Shown here piece by piece: positions 35,172 to 44,310 of a DNA stretch of 64,000 nt. The translations under genes and the position numbers were made by a program. Where the stretch lies: positions 186,001 through 250,000 of the forward strand of contig NZ_KB911825.1 of the NCBI RefSeq assembly GCF_000383675.1. Reading direction: 5' to 3'. The notes beneath the pieces were generated by a model. The model worked only from the letters and a program-made list of their open reading frames with translations, searched no databases and was not told the DNA's origin. Positions within the stretch are counted from its first letter, which is position 1; each line of letters opens with the position of its first letter. The stretch comes from Terracoccus sp. 273MFTsu3.1 (lineage in GTDB: Bacteria > Actinomycetota > Actinomycetes > Actinomycetales > Dermatophilaceae).

Positions 35172-36524
35172 TCAGTGCACGATCTGGGCGGCGACGGCCC
35201 GGGCGAGGTGCCCCTCGTCGGGGTCGTCGGCGAGCAGGCCGGCCGCGAAGAGGAGGTATGCCGTGTCGACCGTCGCGCGCGCGGCGCGCGGCACCTTCCA
35301 GCCTCCGGCGTGGTCGGCGAGGACCGCGCCGAGCACGTGGTCGCGCCCGGCGGCGTCGGTGTGGCGCAGCACTCCCCCGGACCCGACGAGCGCCGTGACG
35401 TTCGCGAGCGGTCGCGGCGACTCCGTCGGCTGGGCCGGGCGCGCGTGCCGGCGCACCGCGACGAGCGCCGCGAGCCGCGCGAGCTCGAGGTCGAGCCCAC
35501 GCTCACGGTCGTCGACGGGGAGCGAGCCGGGGCGCTCGTGGACGCGGGCGGCATACGCGGTCAGGGCGTCGGGGTCTGCCACGGTGTCGAGCAGGTGCTC
35601 GGTCACGGCGGCCTCGACGACGTGCTCGGCGTTCCACCGCATGCCGAGGTCACCCTCGACGGTGCGGGCGTGCCACAGCGGGGCGACGACGTCCTTGCGC
35701 AGGCCGGCGTCCTCGCCCTCGGGGGTCAGGCAGGAGTAGACGTCGGTCGTCGCACCGCCGACGTCGACGACGAGGACGTCGCCGCCGTCGGTCACCGACG
35801 CCAGCACCTCGACACCGCGCAGGACGACGTCAGGGGTCGCGGCCCGGACCATCGCGGCGAAGGCCGGGTCGCGCGAGAGCCCCTTGCCACCGATGACGTG
35901 GCGCAGGAAGGCGTCGCGGATCGCGGCACGGGCCGACTCGGGCGCGATGACCCCGATCTGCGGGAGGACGTTCTCGGCGAGGACCGTCGGCCGGCCCGTC
36001 GTCGCGAGGACGGCCTCCGCCTCGTCGCGCGCGTCGACGTTGCCGGCGACGACGACCGGCACGGCGTGCGCCCCGTGACCGCCGATGGCGCCCTTGGCGA
36101 GCCGGACGGCGTTGTGCAGCAGGACGTTGCTGTTGCCGCCGTCCGTGCCACCGACGAGCAGGATCATGTCGGGCCGGGCCGCGCGGATGCCCGCGACGTC
36201 GGCGGTCGTCAGCTCCCCGGCGGCGACGTGGACGACCTTGGCCCCGGCCGACAGGCCGACCCGGTGCCCGGCCTGGGCGGTGACGGTGCGCTCGTAGCCG
36301 ACCACGGCGAGCCGCAGCCCACCACCCGCGCTCGAGCAGGCACGCACCGTCGCGTCGTCGGGGACGTCCAGCTCGTCGCGCAACGTCCGGTAGCCGTCGA
36401 GGATGTCGCCCCGGCCGTCGGTGCCGGTCGTCGGGGTCGACGCCGTGCCGAGCACGGCGCCGTCGTCGGCGAGGAGGGCACCCTTGGTGAACGTCGACCC
36501 GAAGTCGACGGCGAGGATCGTCAT
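35172..36524 (-). CDS. GlmL/MutL-family ASKHA ATPase (mutase-associated)
   Basis: A 450-residue protein starting TILAVDFGSTFTKGALL, the ATPase phosphate motif of the ASKHA fold, with DVLVVDVGGATTDVYS as the second motif and LVGGTDGGNSNVL between. It belongs to the GlmL (MutL) family, proteins encoded beside adenosylcobalamin-dependent glutamate mutase and D-ornithine aminomutase and thought to help reactivate them. No mutase subunit is visible here; the neighbour is metB, 30 bases upstream on the same strand. Its actual partner is therefore unknown. Confidence 0.88.
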   Translation of the reverse strand: MTILAVDFGSTFTKGALLADDGAVLGTASTPTTGTDGRGDILDGYRTLRDELDVPDDATVRACSSAGGGLRLAVVGYERTVTAQAGHRVGLSAGAKVVHVAAGELTTADVAGIRAARPDMILLVGGTDGGNSNVLLHNAVRLAKGAIGGHGAHAVPVVVAGNVDARDEAEAVLATTGRPTVLAENVLPQIGVIAPESARAAIRDAFLRHVIGGKGLSRDPAFAAMVRAATPDVVLRGVEVLASVTDGGDVLVVDVGGATTDVYSCLTPEGEDAGLRKDVVAPLWHARTVEGDLGMRWNAEHVVEAAVTEHLLDTVADPDALTAYAARVHERPGSLPVDDRERGLDLELARLAALVAVRRHARPAQPTESPRPLANVTALVGSGGVLRHTDAAGRDHVLGAVLADHAGGWKVPRAARATVDTAYLLFAAGLLADDPDEGHLARAVAAQIVH

Positions 36525-36554
36525 GCGCGGTGGTCGCGGTCTCGTGGCGGAGCG

Positions 36555-37733
36555 TCAGCCGTGGATGTCGAGCGCCTCGCGCAGGTCGGCGATGAGGTCG
36601 TCGACGTCCTCGATGCCGACCGAGAGGCGGATGAGGTCGGCGGGCACCTCGAGCTCGGTGCCGGCGACGCTTGCGTGGGTCATCCGGCCCGGGTGCTCGA
36701 TGAGCGACTCGACGCCGCCGAGCGACTCCCCCAGCGTCCAGAGGCTGACGGCGGCGCACGCCTTGACGGCGGCGTCCTCACCGCGGCGCATCCGGAAGCT
36801 GACCATGCCGCCGAAGCGCTTCATCTGGCGTGCGGCCACGTCGTGGTTGGCGTGGCCGGGCAGACCGGGGTAGAGCACCTGCGAGACGCCGTCGTGCCCC
36901 TCGAGGAACTCGACGACCTTCTCGGCGTTGTCGCAGTGGCGCTCCATGCGGATGGCGAGGGTCTTGAGCCCGCGCAGGGTCAGCCACGAGTCGAACGGGC
37001 CGGCGACACCGCCGATGCTGTTCTGGTGGAAGGCGATCCGCTCCTCGGCGTCCTCGTAGCCGGGCACCGTGATGCTCGTGGCCGTCACGACGGCCCCACC
37101 GACGACGTCGCTGTGCCCGCCGGAGTACTTCGTCGTCGAGTGCGTCACGACGTCGGCGCCGAGCGCCAGGGGGCTCTGGAGGTAGGCCGTCGCGAAGGTG
37201 TTGTCGACGACGAGCACGGCACCGGCCTCGTGGGCGATCGCGGCGATGGCCTCGATGTCGGCGATGCCGAGCAGCGGGTTGGTCGGGGTCTCGACCCAGA
37301 CCATCCTCGTCTGCCCGGGGCGGATCGCGGCGCGGACCGCCTCGACGTCGCCCATGTTCGCGATGGAGTGCTCGACGCCCTGGGGCTTCGCGACCTTGTT
37401 GAAGTAGCGGTACGTGCCGCCGTAGGCGTCGTTCGGGACGACGACGTGGTCGCCGGGGACGAGCAGGGCGCGGGCCACGGTGTCCTGGCCGGCGAGGCCG
37501 GACGCGAAGGCGAAGCCGCGGCTGCCGCCCTCGAGCGCGGCGATGCACTCCTCGAGCGCGGTGCGCGTCGGGTTGGCCGACCGGCTGTACTCGTAGCCGC
37601 CACGGAAGCCACCGATGCCGTCCTGCTTGTAGGTCGAGACCTGGTAGATCGGGGGCACCACCGCTCCGGTGAGCTCGTCGGCCTCCTGGCCGGCGTGGAT
37701 GGCGCGTGTGGAGAAGCCGTGCTCGTCAGACAT
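36555..37733 (-). CDS. metB: Cystathionine gamma-synthase (PLP-dependent)
   Basis: A 392-residue Cys/Met-metabolism PLP enzyme. ANPTRTALEECIAALEGG, VVDNTFATAYLQ and THSTTKYSGGHSD (with the PLP Lys) are family motifs. The most likely reaction joins O-acyl-homoserine with cysteine to give cystathionine for methionine synthesis. Closely related lyases share these motifs, but the location by greA matches M. tuberculosis metB. A cystine-type ABC transporter lies 1 kb away, which fits sulfur amino acid use. Confidence 0.9.
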   Translation of the reverse strand: MSDEHGFSTRAIHAGQEADELTGAVVPPIYQVSTYKQDGIGGFRGGYEYSRSANPTRTALEECIAALEGGSRGFAFASGLAGQDTVARALLVPGDHVVVPNDAYGGTYRYFNKVAKPQGVEHSIANMGDVEAVRAAIRPGQTRMVWVETPTNPLLGIADIEAIAAIAHEAGAVLVVDNTFATAYLQSPLALGADVVTHSTTKYSGGHSDVVGGAVVTATSITVPGYEDAEERIAFHQNSIGGVAGPFDSWLTLRGLKTLAIRMERHCDNAEKVVEFLEGHDGVSQVLYPGLPGHANHDVAARQMKRFGGMVSFRMRRGEDAAVKACAAVSLWTLGESLGGVESLIEHPGRMTHASVAGTELEVPADLIRLSVGIEDVDDLIADLREALDIHG

Positions 37734-37800
37734 GGGGACGAGCCTATGCCCTGAGCGCCACCTGCCGGACGGCCACCCGGGCGTCTGCGATGCTGCCGTG

Positions 37801-38514
37801 ATGGCGCCCGAGTTCGACTACAGCAACCGCAGCGAGCGGCCGCGCGGTCCCGTGCTGTCGGCACTCTCGACGGCCTTCCCCGGCGTGCGCGCGGTCCAGG
37901 AGCAGGTGCTGCCGTATGCCGTGTGGTGGGAGTCCCACAACCGCGTGGCCGCCGGGGGCGACGGGCCATTGTGGGTCGCTCTGGGGGACTCCATGACGCA
38001 AGGGATCGGGGCGAGCGCCCCGGACCGTGGCTGGGTCGGCCAGCTGAGCGGGCGGCTCGCCGTGCGCGGGTGGGACCACCGCGTCGTCAACCTCGGGGTC
38101 AACGGCGCGCGGGTCGAGGACGTGCTCGACCGCCAGCTGCCGGCTCTCGAGACCCTCGCCACGGGCAGCCGGACGCCGGCCCTGGTCACGGTCGTCATCG
38201 GCTCGAACGACGTCGTCGTGCGTCGCCACCGTCGTGGCCTCGTCGAGCGCTTCGCGGCGATGCTCGACCGGCTGCCAGAGGGTGCGCTCGTCTCGAACCT
38301 GCCCAACCCGCACCGCGAGGCCCGCGCCGTCGACGCCATGCTGCGCGACCGCGCCGACGCCGGACGCCTCGTCCTCGTCGACATGCGCCGTGACGGGCCC
38401 CGGTCCTGGCGGGGCCGGCTGGCGTCCGACAAGTTCCATCCCAACGACCGCGGCTACGCCGAGATGGCCACCGTCGTGGAGCGCGCCGTCGACCGGGCGG
38501 GCCTCGTCGCCTGA
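37801..38514 (+). CDS. SGNH/GDSL-family hydrolase
   Basis: A 237-residue hydrolase without signal peptide. Block I is VALGDSMTQG (nucleophilic Ser), block III is VIGSNDVV, and block V is SDKFHPNDRGY with the Asp and His of the triad. It is probably an esterase or lipase of unknown substrate. It diverges from metB across 67 bases. LPYAVWW is encoded with TATGCC, an instance of the dispersed motif. Confidence 0.9.
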   Translation: MAPEFDYSNRSERPRGPVLSALSTAFPGVRAVQEQVLPYAVWWESHNRVAAGGDGPLWVALGDSMTQGIGASAPDRGWVGQLSGRLAVRGWDHRVVNLGVNGARVEDVLDRQLPALETLATGSRTPALVTVVIGSNDVVVRRHRRGLVERFAAMLDRLPEGALVSNLPNPHREARAVDAMLRDRADAGRLVLVDMRRDGPRSWRGRLASDKFHPNDRGYAEMATVVERAVDRAGLVA

Positions 38515-38519
38515 GCCGG

Positions 38520-38547
38520 CCGGACGGCATACGCCCCCCGGGTCCGG
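38520..38547. terminator. Weak hairpin between the SGNH hydrolase and the ABC ATPase
   Basis: CCGGAC (38520-38525) and GTCCGG (38542-38547) could pair around a 16-base loop that holds a GGCATAC copy. It lies between convergent genes, but the stem is short. Confidence 0.35.
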
Positions 38548-38564
38548 TTGCGCAGCAGGACGGG

Positions 38565-39374
38565 TCAGTCGAGCGGGTCGAGGATCCGGTGGAGGAACTG
38601 GCGGGCGCGCTCGGTGCGCGGTCGGGTCAGCACCTCGTCCGGCGTGCCGCGTTCGACGATGACGCCACCATCCATGAAGAGCACCTGGTCTGCGACCTGC
38701 TGGGCGAAACGGATCTCGTGCGTGACCACGACCATCGTCCAGCCCTGTGCCGCAAGGTTCTTCATGACCACGAGCACCTCGCCGACGAGCTCGGGGTCGA
38801 GGGCCGACGTCGGCTCGTCGAAGAGCATCAGCTTGGGCCTGATCGCGAGCGCGCGGGCGATGCCGACGCGCTGCTGCTGCCCGCCGGAGAGCTGGTAGGG
38901 GTAGGCGTCGGCCTTCTCCTCGAGCCCGACGAGCCGCAGCAGCTCTCGCGCCTCCCCCGCCACCTCGGACCGGTCGCGACGCTGTGCGAGGACCGGTCCC
39001 GCCGTGACGTTCTCGAGAACCGTCAGGTGCGGGAAGAGATGGTGCGACTGGAAGACCATGCCGCTCTGGGCGCGGAGGGTCGCCACCTCCTGCTTGGTCA
39101 CCGGACGCCGCGCGAAGTCGACCTCGACCTCACCGATGCGGACGACGCCCGCATCCGCCACGTCCAGCGCGTTGAGCGAGCGCAGCACCGTCGTCTTGCC
39201 CGAACCGGAAGGCCCGATGAGGACGGTGACGCTGCCGGGGTCGACCTCGAAGTCGATCGACCGGAGCACCTCGTGGTCGCCGAACGACTTCGCGAGGCCG
39301 GACACCGAGACGAGCGGGCCAGGCTGCAGCACAGCGGGTTCCGCCGTTGTCAGGGGGGTGGTGGGCTCGGTCAT
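38565..39374 (-). CDS. Polar amino acid ABC transporter ATP-binding protein
   Basis: A 269-residue GlnQ/TcyC-type ATPase. Walker A is GPSGSGKTT, the Q-loop is in FQSHHLF, the signature is LSGGQQQR, Walker B is [13 protein letters not shown], and THEIRFA holds the switch His. The N-terminal 25 residues are a poorly conserved Thr/Pro extension. The ATG overlaps the permease stop by 4 bases. Third gene of a binding protein-permease-ATPase unit. Confidence 0.95.
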   Translation of the reverse strand: MTEPTTPLTTAEPAVLQPGPLVSVSGLAKSFGDHEVLRSIDFEVDPGSVTVLIGPSGSGKTTVLRSLNALDVADAGVVRIGEVEVDFARRPVTKQEVATLRAQSGMVFQSHHLFPHLTVLENVTAGPVLAQRRDRSEVAGEARELLRLVGLEEKADAYPYQLSGGQQQRVGIARALAIRPKLMLFDEPTSALDPELVGEVLVVMKNLAAQGWTMVVVTHEIRFAQQVADQVLFMDGGVIVERGTPDEVLTRPRTERARQFLHRILDPLD

Positions 39375-40039
39375 GTCGCGACGTACCTGTTCTGTCGTTC
39401 CTCGAGACGGGACTGGACGAAGGAGAGGACGAGGCACACGACCCAGTAGTAGACGGCGGCGACGCCGTAGAGGGCGAAGAACTCGTACGTGGGTGCCGCC
39501 GCCTCCTGCGCCACCCGGAGCAGCTCGGTGACCTGGATGGTCGAGGCCAGCGAGGTGTCCTTGACGAGGGAGATGAGCGTGTTGGACAGCGGCGGGATCG
39601 CCGTGCGCACGGCCTGCGGCAGGACCACCCGGCGCAGGGTGGTGACGTAGCCCATCCCGACCGTCGAGGCCGCCTCCCACTGGCCCTTGGGGACCGAGAG
39701 GATGGCCGAACGGATCACCTCGGCCGCGTACCCCCCGACGTTGAGCGTGAAGGCGACGACCGCGGCGGGGAAGGGGTCGAAGCGCACGCCGAGGGCGGGC
39801 AGGCCGTAGTAGATGATGAACAGCTGGAGCAGCAGCGGCGTGCCACGGACCAGCGAGACGTAGATCCGTGCCAGGGACGAGACCACGGGCACCGACGACA
39901 GCCGCATGAGGGCGACGCCGAGCGCGAGGACCAGCCCGAGGACGAAGCTGATGATGGTCAGCGGGATCGTCGTGGTCACCGTGGCCCGCAGGAGCGGGCC
40001 CAGCGAGTCGAGGATCAGCTGGGTCGTCTGGTCGTTCAC
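39371..40039 (-). CDS. Polar amino acid ABC transporter permease
   Basis: A 222-residue permease with about five membrane helices. The EAA loop that docks the ATPase is [13 protein letters not shown], and [17 protein letters not shown] is characteristic of the His/Glu/Gln/Arg/opine permease family. Single permease genes of this class work as homodimers. It lies 7 bases after the binding protein and overlaps the ATPase gene. Confidence 0.95.
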   Translation of the reverse strand: MNDQTTQLILDSLGPLLRATVTTTIPLTIISFVLGLVLALGVALMRLSSVPVVSSLARIYVSLVRGTPLLLQLFIIYYGLPALGVRFDPFPAAVVAFTLNVGGYAAEVIRSAILSVPKGQWEAASTVGMGYVTTLRRVVLPQAVRTAIPPLSNTLISLVKDTSLASTIQVTELLRVAQEAAAPTYEFFALYGVAAVYYWVVCLVLSFVQSRLEERQNRYVAT

Positions 40040-40046
40040 GACCCGC

Positions 40047-40859
40047 TCACGAACCGGAGACGCCGGCCGGCTGCTTCGAGACGTCGGCCGAGAAGTACTT
40101 CTGCGAGATCTTCGTCAGGGTGCCGTCGGCCTCGAGGTCGGCGAGCGCCTTGTCGATGGCGGCGACGAGGTCGGAGTCCTTGCGCGTCGCGACGACCTGC
40201 TCGGAGACGTCACCGGTCTTCGCCGCGATCTTCACCGTCGTGTCGCCCGTCGACTTCAGGTAGTCGAGGATCGCGAGGCTGTCGTTGACGGTCGCGTCGA
40301 CGCGCGACTGCTTGAGCAGCGTGATGGCCTGGGTGAACCCCTCGACCGACTCGACCTGGGCGCCGGCGTCCTTGGCGACCTTGGCCCAGTTGCTCGTCAG
40401 GCTCTGCGCGGACTTCTTGCCCTCGAGGCTCTTGAGCGAGGTGACCGACGCGTCGTCGGCGCGGGTGGCGATGACGCCCTCGGACCACGTGTACGTGCTG
40501 CTCAGGCCGTAGAGGCCGGCGCGCTCGGGGTTCTTCGTGACCTGGTTGACGACGACGTCGTAGCGGTCGGCGGCCAGACCGGCGAAGATCGCGTCCCAGG
40601 GCGTCTCGACGTACTCGACCTTGACGCCGAGCTTGTCGGCGACCGCCTTCGCGACCTCGACGTCGTAGCCGGTCAGGGCGTTCGTCTTCGGGTCGTGGAA
40701 CGAGAACGGCGAGTAGGTGCCCTCCGTGGCGACGCGCAGGACGCCCGCCTGCTTGACGGACTCGAGGTCGGAGCCGCCACCGGAGCCGGTGCTGCAGGCG
40801 GTGAGGAGGACGGCGACGAGCGTGGCGAGCAGGGCGGTGAGGGTGAACCTCGAACGCAT
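40047..40859 (-). CDS. Amino acid (probably cystine) ABC transporter substrate-binding lipoprotein
   Basis: A 270-residue lipoprotein: signal peptide ending LLTAC (Cys22), then a family 3 periplasmic-binding domain with GTYSPFSFHD and LTGYDVEVAKAVA. The phrase VVVNQVTKNPERA resembles the NQV motif of cystine-binding FliY/TcyA, so cystine is the best guess. The ATG at 40859 has AGGAAG eight bases upstream; a GTG three codons earlier is less good. First gene of the transporter unit, with an operator-like dyad upstream. Confidence 0.92.
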   Translation of the reverse strand: MRSRFTLTALLATLVAVLLTACSTGSGGGSDLESVKQAGVLRVATEGTYSPFSFHDPKTNALTGYDVEVAKAVADKLGVKVEYVETPWDAIFAGLAADRYDVVVNQVTKNPERAGLYGLSSTYTWSEGVIATRADDASVTSLKSLEGKKSAQSLTSNWAKVAKDAGAQVESVEGFTQAITLLKQSRVDATVNDSLAILDYLKSTGDTTVKIAAKTGDVSEQVVATRKDSDLVAAIDKALADLEADGTLTKISQKYFSADVSKQPAGVSGS

Positions 40860-40909
40860 GGTGGGCACTTCCTGGTGGATCGTTCGGATGGGGTCGGGGC
40901 GAGCGCCAA

Positions 40910-40939
40910 CCTATAAGCCCATCTTGGGATGGACATAAT
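40910..40939 (-). promoter_or_regulatory. Promoter and imperfect dyad before the cystine-type transporter
   Basis: On the minus strand TATAGG (40910-40915) is a good -10. CCATC / GATGG (40919-40923 and 40928-40932), with further partial symmetry outside, lies in the promoter spacer. The patch is clearly richer in A and T than its surroundings. A sulfur-responsive repressor would fit but is only inferred. Confidence 0.45.
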
Positions 40940-40992
40940 CAGGTGTCGGCATGGCCCACCGCGTGCCAACCGAGCGCGAGCCGCTGGCATTC

Positions 40993-41021
40993 CCACCCCG
41001 GCGTGTCGCGCGCCGGCGTGG
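40993..41021 (-). terminator. Hairpin after the DUF4825 lipoprotein gene
   Basis: CCACCCCGGCG (40993-41003) pairs with CGCCGGCGTGG (41011-41021) with one C-C mismatch, starting 7 bases past the stop. Confidence 0.6.
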
Positions 41022-41027
41022 AGGCCC

Positions 41028-41516
41028 TCAGTCGTCGAGCGAACGGACGTAGTCGGCGAGGGCGCCGCGGTCGGTACCCAGCGTCTTGACGTCGTGCCCG
41101 AGGGCCGCGGTCGCCTCGCGCGCCGTCAGCGAGAACTCGCGACCCGGTCCGGTCACGTGGACGGCGTCGAGGTTCGTCACCGTGCCGAGCAGCAGCGTGG
41201 CCGGTCCGGTGAGGTCGGTCGCCTCGAGCGGCTTGGCCGGGTCGGTGACGGTGATCGTCACGGCATACGGAGGGCGGGTCGTCCACAGCGAGAGCGAGAA
41301 GCTGCCGACCGGCCCGAACCCGGCGTCCTCGACGAGCGCGACGACCCTGGAGTTGTCGCCGACGTATGCCGTCCGGTCGGCCCAGAGCGCCTGCGCGCGG
41401 TCGTCCGCAGCGACCGGCCCGGACGCTCCAGACGACGGATCGTCGGCCGGCGACGTGGTGCACCCGGCGAGGGCGAGGACCCCGACGGCCAGCGAGGCGA
41501 CGACGTTCCGGACCAT
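41028..41516 (-). CDS. DUF4825-like lipoprotein
   Basis: A 162-residue exported protein with lipobox LAGC (Cys19). The mature part starts with a Ser/Gly/Asp linker, then ADRTAYVGDNSRVVALVED, which resembles the YVGDNSKV phrase of DUF4825 domains, and TITVTDP. Function is unknown. It lies downstream of the two-component pair on the same strand, 112 bases after the response regulator, so it may belong to that sensory locus. Confidence 0.8.
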   Translation of the reverse strand: MVRNVVASLAVGVLALAGCTTSPADDPSSGASGPVAADDRAQALWADRTAYVGDNSRVVALVEDAGFGPVGSFSLSLWTTRPPYAVTITVTDPAKPLEATDLTGPATLLLGTVTNLDAVHVTGPGREFSLTAREATAALGHDVKTLGTDRGALADYVRSLDD

Positions 41517-41628
41517 GACGGCTCTCCTGTCTGCGGCACCGACCACCGGTGCGCTGCAGGTCAGGGACGCTGCGCGCCCTCCCCCGGTTCCGGTCGGCCG
41601 CGGCGGGACCGGCCCACTCCTCGCGGCC

Positions 41629-42249
41629 TCAGCCGACGCCGTGGTCGCGGGCCCAGAGCGCCGCCGACGTCCGGTCACCGACGCCGAGCCGGCGGAAGAC
41701 GTTGCCGAGGTGCACCTTGACCGTGCGTTCGCTGATACCGAGGTTGCGGGCGATCTGCTTGTTGGCGAGGCCTCGCGCGACGTGCGTCAGCACCTCCCGC
41801 TCACGATCGCTCAGGGCCGGACCGGCGGGGCGAGGGTCGGGCGACGGGAGCAGGGCGCGAGCCACCCGCGGGTCGAGGGGCGCGTGTCCGGCAGCCGCGG
41901 CGCGGACCGCGTCGAGGACGTCGCCGGGCTCGCTGTCCTTGAGCAGGTAGCCGATGGCTCCGGCCTCGACCGCGGCGCGAACCCGGTCGGCCTCCGCGAA
42001 CGAGGTGAGGACGACGACGGGAGACGTGGTGCCGGCGGCGCGGAGGCGGCGGATCGCCTCCACGCCGTCGACGCCCGGCATCGAGAGGTCCATGAGGACG
42101 ACGTCGGGACCGAGGTCGCCGACGACCACGACGGCCTCCGCCCCGTCGGCAGCCTCCCCGACGACGCGAAGGTCGTCGCTGGCGTCGATGATGGTGCGCA
42201 GCCCGGCACGGACCAGGCGATGGTCGTCCACGACGACGACGGTCGTCAT
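41629..42249 (-). CDS. NarL/FixJ-family response regulator
   Basis: A 206-residue regulator. The receiver domain has VVVDDHRLVRAG, the phosphorylated Asp54 in VVLMDLSMPG, and the Lys in YLLKDSEPGDV. The C-terminal LuxR-type helix-turn-helix reads LSDREREVLTHVARG, NKQIARNLGISERTVKVHL. It overlaps the kinase gene by 4 bases (ATGA), with GGAGGAGGG just before the ATG inside the kinase end. A DosR-like box upstream of a nearby secreted gene could be a target. Confidence 0.94.
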   Translation of the reverse strand: MTTVVVVDDHRLVRAGLRTIIDASDDLRVVGEAADGAEAVVVVGDLGPDVVLMDLSMPGVDGVEAIRRLRAAGTTSPVVVLTSFAEADRVRAAVEAGAIGYLLKDSEPGDVLDAVRAAAAGHAPLDPRVARALLPSPDPRPAGPALSDREREVLTHVARGLANKQIARNLGISERTVKVHLGNVFRRLGVGDRTSAALWARDHGVG

Positions 42250-43700
42250 CCCTCCTCCTTCTGCACCGGGAGTGCGAGCAGCCACTGGGTGCCGCGTCCC
42301 GGCGCGGACCGGACCCGCAGGACCGCCCCGACGTCGGTCGCCAGGTCGGCGAGCACGCGTACGCCGAAGTGTCCCTCGAACCCGGGCAACAGTGTGGGAT
42401 CGAAGCCGATCCCGTCGTCCCGGACCCGCAGCACCACCGGGCGCGCCGGGTCGGCGTCCTCGGCGCAGAGCCGGATCCAGACGTGGGTGGCCTCGGCGTG
42501 GCGCACGACGTTGCGCAGGCACTCGCGGGTGACGCGGTGCGCCACCTGCTGGGCCAGCTCGCTGAGTCGCGCAGCCTGGTCCTCGTCGACGTCGACGGAC
42601 ACCGCGATGCCGCGTCCGGCGAGCGGACGGGCGAGGTCGGTGACGGCCGTCGCGAGCCCTGCGTCCGCGAGCCGTTCGGGATAGATGTCGACGAGGAGGG
42701 AACGCAGGCTGGCGATGCTCGCCCGCACCGTCGAGGCCGCGTCGCTGATCGTGGAGGAGAGCGCCGAGCGGCCTTGTGCCCGCGCGGACTCCGCGGCACC
42801 GCTGACGGCGAAGGAGCTCGCGACGAGGTCCTGGACCGGACCGTCGTGGAGGTCGGCCGCGATGCGGCGCCGCTCCCGGGCCGAGGCGTCGACCGCGCGC
42901 CGCAGCAGGGACTCGCGCTGCTCCTGCGCCGTGCCGAGTCGGTCGAGCAGTCGCCAGATGATCGGTGCCATGAGGACGAGGAGCAGCAGGAGGCTGCTCG
43001 CCAGCACTCCGGCCAGACCGCGCCACACGTCGGAGGCGCGCGTCCTGACGGGACCGTAGTCGCCGTAGACCTCGAAGAGCAGCTCGGAACCGGACGGGGT
43101 CCACACCGGGCGGTAGACCTCGAGAAGCTTGCCGCCGTAGCGCTCGAACTCGTTCTCGGAGCGGTCGAGGTCGGAGACCTCGGCCCGGGTCTGCGGCACG
43201 GCGAGCGTCTCGCGCTGCTCCTCGCCGAGCGCGAAGTGCTGACCCACGAGCCGCGTCTCGTCGGCGTAGACGATGCGGCCGCCCGGTGCCCACAGCTTGA
43301 CCCTGACGATCCCGTTGGGCAGCACACGCGCCCGGACGACCTGGTCGAGAGCGGCGTAGGCCGCCGGGTCGCCGGTGAGGAGTGAGTCCTGGAGCACCGG
43401 CTGGACGACGGCCAGGGCCAGCAGGTTCGTCGTGTGCGCCGCATCGTTGACGGCTTCGCGCTCCGCGAGCCGGCTCGCTGCGAACGAGGTCCCGACCACG
43501 ACGACGACGAAGACGACGAGGGCCGCGAGCCCGAGCTGCACGAGCATCCGGCGCCGGCTCGGGAGGGGGCGCACCCGCGCCGGGGCGACACCGTCGGCGA
43601 GCGTCCACCAAGGGGGGAGGTCCCGGTGGTCACGCTCGCCGACGGCTCGCGGCGCGTCCGGGGGCTGGGGGTCCCCCGGGTGCGGCGCCGCCACAGGCAC
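42246..43700 (-). CDS. Sensor histidine kinase (HisKA_3 type) with extracytoplasmic domain
   Basis: A 484-residue kinase. Two membrane helices (about 54-73 and 231-249) bracket an outer sensor domain of about 155 residues with mixed strand and helix. The phospho-acceptor is His285 in RRRIAADLHDGPVQDL. The ATPase has RECLRNVVRHAEA (N box) and RDDGIGFDP (G1). The first 50 residues are a proline-rich cytoplasmic tail. It works with the overlapping NarL-type regulator. The signal is unknown; the downstream lipoprotein and upstream secreted proteins suggest an envelope cue. Confidence 0.94.
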   Translation of the reverse strand: MPVAAPHPGDPQPPDAPRAVGERDHRDLPPWWTLADGVAPARVRPLPSRRRMLVQLGLAALVVFVVVVVGTSFAASRLAEREAVNDAAHTTNLLALAVVQPVLQDSLLTGDPAAYAALDQVVRARVLPNGIVRVKLWAPGGRIVYADETRLVGQHFALGEEQRETLAVPQTRAEVSDLDRSENEFERYGGKLLEVYRPVWTPSGSELLFEVYGDYGPVRTRASDVWRGLAGVLASSLLLLLVLMAPIIWRLLDRLGTAQEQRESLLRRAVDASARERRRIAADLHDGPVQDLVASSFAVSGAAESARAQGRSALSSTISDAASTVRASIASLRSLLVDIYPERLADAGLATAVTDLARPLAGRGIAVSVDVDEDQAARLSELAQQVAHRVTRECLRNVVRHAEATHVWIRLCAEDADPARPVVLRVRDDGIGFDPTLLPGFEGHFGVRVLADLATDVGAVLRVRSAPGRGTQWLLALPVQKEEG

Positions 43701-43744
43701 CGGGATCGTGTCCCCGGCGCCTGCGCGGTCGGTGCGCGGACTGG

Positions 43745-44260
43745 TCAGTGGTCGTCACCGCCCGAGTCGTCCGACCCGTGGCCCCCGGACGAGTGCGAGC
43801 CGGACGAGTGCGAGCCGGAGTCATCGGAGCCGGACCTCCCCGACCCCGAGTCGTCGCCCCCCGAGTGCGACGACCCGGAACCGGAGGACCCGGAACCGGA
43901 GGACCCCGACGAGCCGGAGGACCCGGACGAGCCGGAGCCCGACGAGCCGGAGCCCGAGGAGCCGGAGCCCGACGAGTCCGATCCACCGCCGGCACGGTGG
44001 TCGTCGCCGGCCTCGGTGCGGGAGTCGCGGGGGCGGTCGCCGCCGTGGTCGTCACCGACCTCCGTGGTCGGGGTGGCGCTCGGGGTGGCGGACGGCATAC
44101 CCGTCGGGGTCGGGTCGTCGTCGCCGGACTCCTGCAGGAGCTGCGCCGACGCGGGAACGCGGGCAGGGACGCTCTGGGCGAAGGAGCTGTTGCCGACGAG
44201 ACCGAGGGTGGCCGGGACGAGGGCGGCGACCGCAGCCGCGGCGAGGGTGAGGCGTCTCAT
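43745..44260 (-). CDS. Secreted Ser/Gly/Asp/His-rich low-complexity protein
   Basis: 171 residues: a signal peptide (MRRLTLAAAAVAALVPATLG) and a mature protein with TPTPTG-type linkers, three GDDH phrases, then a long Ser-Gly run passing into an Asp- and His-rich end (GGHGSDDSGGDDH). The Asp/His density would suit metal binding and the Ser-Gly run an extended spacer, but neither is shown. The coding DNA is an imperfect array of GGA/GCC-type repeats at about 43855-43985. AAAGGA precedes the ATG. It lies 44 bases before the sensor kinase on the same strand, suggesting shared transcription. Confidence 0.78.
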   Translation of the reverse strand: MRRLTLAAAAVAALVPATLGLVGNSSFAQSVPARVPASAQLLQESGDDDPTPTGMPSATPSATPTTEVGDDHGGDRPRDSRTEAGDDHRAGGGSDSSGSGSSGSGSSGSGSSGSSGSSGSSGSGSSGSGSSHSGGDDSGSGRSGSDDSGSHSSGSHSSGGHGSDDSGGDDH

Positions 44261-44310
44261 GGGAGTGGTCCTTTCGTGACAGGGGGCGCGAGGGCGGAGG
44301 GAGGCTGCGG

